The notes under the pieces: generated by a model
The model's database searches: none
What the model saw: the letters and a program-made list of their open reading frames with translations, nothing else
What the model was told of the DNA's origin: nothing
Shown here: one piece after another, positions 6,439 to 7,825 of the stretch
Layout of the letters: the number at the start of each line of letters is the position of its first letter
Numbering within the stretch: the first letter of the stretch is position 1
Translations under genes and position numbers: made by a program
Assembly (NCBI GenBank): GCA_003520425.1
Contig: DOUU01000379.1
Span: 14,580-22,404, forward strand
Direction of reading: 5' to 3'
Length of the DNA: 7,825 nucleotides
Source of the DNA: Deltaproteobacteria bacterium
GTDB lineage: Bacteria > Myxococcota_A > UBA9160

Positions 6439-7361
6439 CGAACGGCCTCGCGCCGCAGCGCCGCGAGCACCCGGTCGCCGCCCCTCCCAAGCACCTCTTC
6501 GGCAGCCGCCTGCCCTGTCGCCACGGCATCCCGACCGCACGCCTCGCCGCGCACGATCGTGCGGCCGTCCGCGCTCGAGACGAGGCCGCGCACCCGCAAA
6601 AGGCCGCCCGGAGCGGCCTCGGCCAGGGCGGCGAGCGGGACGTTGCAGTCTCCCTCGAGGCGCGCGAGGAACGCTCGCTCTGCAAGTGCCGCGCGCTCGG
6701 CGGCCGCGTCGCTCAACGCGGCGAGGGCGCGGCCCAGCGCCGAGTCCGCGTGCGCCTCGACCGCCAGAGTGCCCTGTGCAACCGCGGGCAGCAGTGCCTC
6801 GGCCGCGATCCGCTCATCGATCCGCTCCGCGAGCCCAAGGCGCAAAAGACCCGCGCAGGCCAGAACCACGGCGTCGAGGCCTTCGGCCTCGAGCTTTTGC
6901 AAGCGCGTGGTGACGTTTCCGCGCAGCGGCACGAGCTCAAGGTCGGGGCGCAGCGCGCGCAGCTGCGCCGAGCGGCGCGCGCTTCCCGTGCCAAGGCGCG
7001 CACCGGGCCGAAGCGTTTCGAGCCGGGTGCCGCGCTCCCGTGCGACCAGGGCATCCCGCGGGTCCTCGCGCTGCGGCCAGGCGACGACGGCAAGTCCCTG
7101 GGCGAGCCGAGCCGGCAGGTCCTTCGCGCTGTGCACGGCCAAGTCCGCCCGTCCCTCGCGCAGGGCCTCCTCAATCTCCTTCACGAAGAGCCCCTTTCCC
7201 CCGACCTTGGCCAGGGAGACCCCCTGCAGGCGATCCCCCGACGTCTTGATCGGCACAAGTTCGGTGGGCTCCGAGAGCTCGGTCTCGATGCGCGCCGCAA
7301 CCCAGCGCGCCTGGGCGAGCGCGAGAGCACTCCCGCGCGTCGCGATGCGCAGCACCGTCAC
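6435..7361 (-). CDS. hemC: Porphobilinogen deaminase (hydroxymethylbilane synthase)
   Basis: HemC polymerises four porphobilinogen units into hydroxymethylbilane on a covalently bound dipyrromethane cofactor. The 308-residue length is normal. Motifs: RIATRGSALALAQA (5-18), KTSGDRLQ (39-46), KVGGKGLFVKEIEEAL (52-67), AVHSAKDLP (75-83) with the catalytic aspartate Asp81, GTGSARRSAQL (124-134), PLRGNVTTRL (145-154) and GDCNVPLAAL (237-246), where Cys239 is the cofactor attachment site (GDC in place of the more usual GGC). The start is GTG 7361, which overlaps the hemA stop as GTGA and is preceded by GAGGGGAC. A second GTG at 7355 would remove two residues and has GAGG at ten bases. The four-base overlap pattern shared by the operon favours 7361. 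Confidence 0.96.
   Translation of the reverse strand: MTVLRIATRGSALALAQARWVAARIETELSEPTELVPIKTSGDRLQGVSLAKVGGKGLFVKEIEEALREGRADLAVHSAKDLPARLAQGLAVVAWPQREDPRDALVARERGTRLETLRPGARLGTGSARRSAQLRALRPDLELVPLRGNVTTRLQKLEAEGLDAVVLACAGLLRLGLAERIDERIAAEALLPAVAQGTLAVEAHADSALGRALAALSDAAAERAALAERAFLARLEGDCNVPLAALAEAAPGGLLRVRGLVSSADGRTIVRGEACGRDAVATGQAAAEEVLGRGGDRVLAALRREAVR
6446..6449 (-). promoter_or_regulatory. Shine-Dalgarno of cobA-hemD
   Basis: GAGG on the minus strand ends seven bases before the ATG at 6438. It lies inside the 3' end of hemC and supports this start over upstream in-frame codons. Confidence 0.6.
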
Positions 7362-7825
7362 GTCCCCTCGGAATCCTCGGGATCGGCGCCGTCGAGGAGC
7401 CCTTCATCGAGCGCGGCGGACTGCGCAGCCTCGGCACCCGTCCTGTCGGGGTCGTCCAAGGCGAAAAGCACGCGCGCCGCTTCGAGGTAGGCAAGTCCCT
7501 CCTCGCGCTCGGCTTCGGCCCGCAAGCGCGACACGGGCGCGTGGAGGAGCTTGTTGACAATCGAGCGTGTGAGGGACTCGACACCTTGGCGCTGGGTCTC
7601 GTCGAGGCTCAGGCGCTGGAGAGCGCGTTGCAGCTCTCCCTGCCGGATCGCCTCCGCCCGCGCACGCAGGTGGCGGATCGTCGGGACGGCTTGGAGAGCG
7701 AGGAGCCAGCCGTCGAAGCGCTGCTGCTCCTCGAGCACGATCGCTTCGCCGAGCATGGTCTCGCGGCGTCGCTCGTCGGCATTGGCGGCCGCGACGCCCG
7801 CGAGGTCGTCGATGTCGTAGAGGTA
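7358..7825 (-). CDS. hemA: Glutamyl-tRNA reductase, C-terminal part (gene continues past the right edge)
   Basis: HemA reduces glutamyl-tRNA(Glu) to glutamate-1-semialdehyde, the committed step of C5-pathway tetrapyrrole synthesis. Only the last 155 residues are here; the frame is open to the window edge and starts YLYDIDDLAGVAAANADERR, the well-known junction from the NADPH-binding domain into the C-terminal dimerisation helices. It continues with EAIVLEEQQRFDGWL and ends the conserved part at SIVNKLLHAPVSRLR, as in other HemA proteins. The catalytic cysteine and NADPH-binding parts lie outside. After the usual end (about LEAARVLFALDD) there is an extra acidic Ala/Glu/Asp-rich tail of some 27 residues. 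The TGA overlaps the hemC GTG. The promoter of the operon must lie upstream, beyond the window. Confidence 0.95.
   Translation of the reverse strand, partial: YLYDIDDLAGVAAANADERRRETMLGEAIVLEEQQRFDGWLLALQAVPTIRHLRARAEAIRQGELQRALQRLSLDETQRQGVESLTRSIVNKLLHAPVSRLRAEAEREEGLAYLEAARVLFALDDPDRTGAEAAQSAALDEGLLDGADPEDSEGT
7362..7369 (-). promoter_or_regulatory. Shine-Dalgarno candidate of hemC
   Basis: The minus strand reads GAGGGGAC immediately before GTG 7361. Spacing from GAGG is four bases to this GTG and ten to the alternative GTG at 7355, so it does not settle the choice by itself. Confidence 0.45.

Noticed and set aside
6019..7557. A 512-codon plus-strand frame opposite cobA-hemD, hemC and hemA
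   Set aside because: Low-complexity Arg/Ser/Ala/Pro translation spanning three real genes on the other strand; no start signal or family resemblance.
1..7825. CRISPR array, tRNA or rRNA gene, insertion sequence, phage or toxin-antitoxin module
   Set aside because: No regularly spaced repeats, CCA-ended cloverleaf-like segment, transposase motifs or terminal inverted repeats were seen, and nearly all bases are taken up by metabolic genes.

Overview
The window is GC-rich (by eye about two thirds or more G+C) and almost wholly coding. It carries two gene groups that converge near position 3700. The C5-pathway gene hemA, a fused cobA-hemD gene and the hemA-hemC-cobA/hemD-hemB order suggest a high-GC Gram-negative bacterium of the deltaproteobacterial type (Myxococcota, Desulfobacterota or a relative). 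An alphaproteobacterium is unlikely, because those usually use the ALA synthase route. The lineage is an inference; the window holds no rRNA or other phylogenetic marker.

Plus strand, positions 1 to 3724. A 5'-truncated membrane protein gene comes first. It encodes about eight hydrophobic segments, then a pseudopilin-like soluble domain interrupted by an acidic low-complexity linker. A 232-base non-coding gap rich in inverted repeats follows. Next is an ABC1/AarF/UbiB-type atypical kinase, whose stop overlaps the TTG start of a luciferase-like (LLM class) flavin-dependent oxidoreductase by four bases (TTGA). The last two genes are probably co-translated.

Minus strand, positions 7825 down to 3699. 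This is a tetrapyrrole operon in the order hemA (C-terminal part only; the gene runs off the window), hemC, cobA-hemD fusion, hemB, then a small DUF4177 protein. HemA makes glutamate semialdehyde. HemB joins two ALA molecules into porphobilinogen, HemC builds hydroxymethylbilane, the HemD half closes it to uroporphyrinogen III, and the CobA half methylates that towards precorrin-2 for siroheme, cobalamin or related cofactors. Each hem junction is a four-base overlap (GTGA, ATGA, ATGA). The hemB/DUF4177 junction also contains a TTGA overlap, so the small gene looks like a full member of the operon.

The two groups overlap tail to tail by 26 bases (3699 to 3724), with no room for a terminator. 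I saw no tRNA, rRNA, CRISPR array, insertion sequence or phage gene. The points most worth following up are the DUF4177 protein locked into the heme operon, the ABC1-kinase/flavin-oxidoreductase pair with a KGCQ variant of the kinase's KxGQ motif, the polytopic-membrane/pilin-like protein, and the possibly structured gap at 1178 to 1409.
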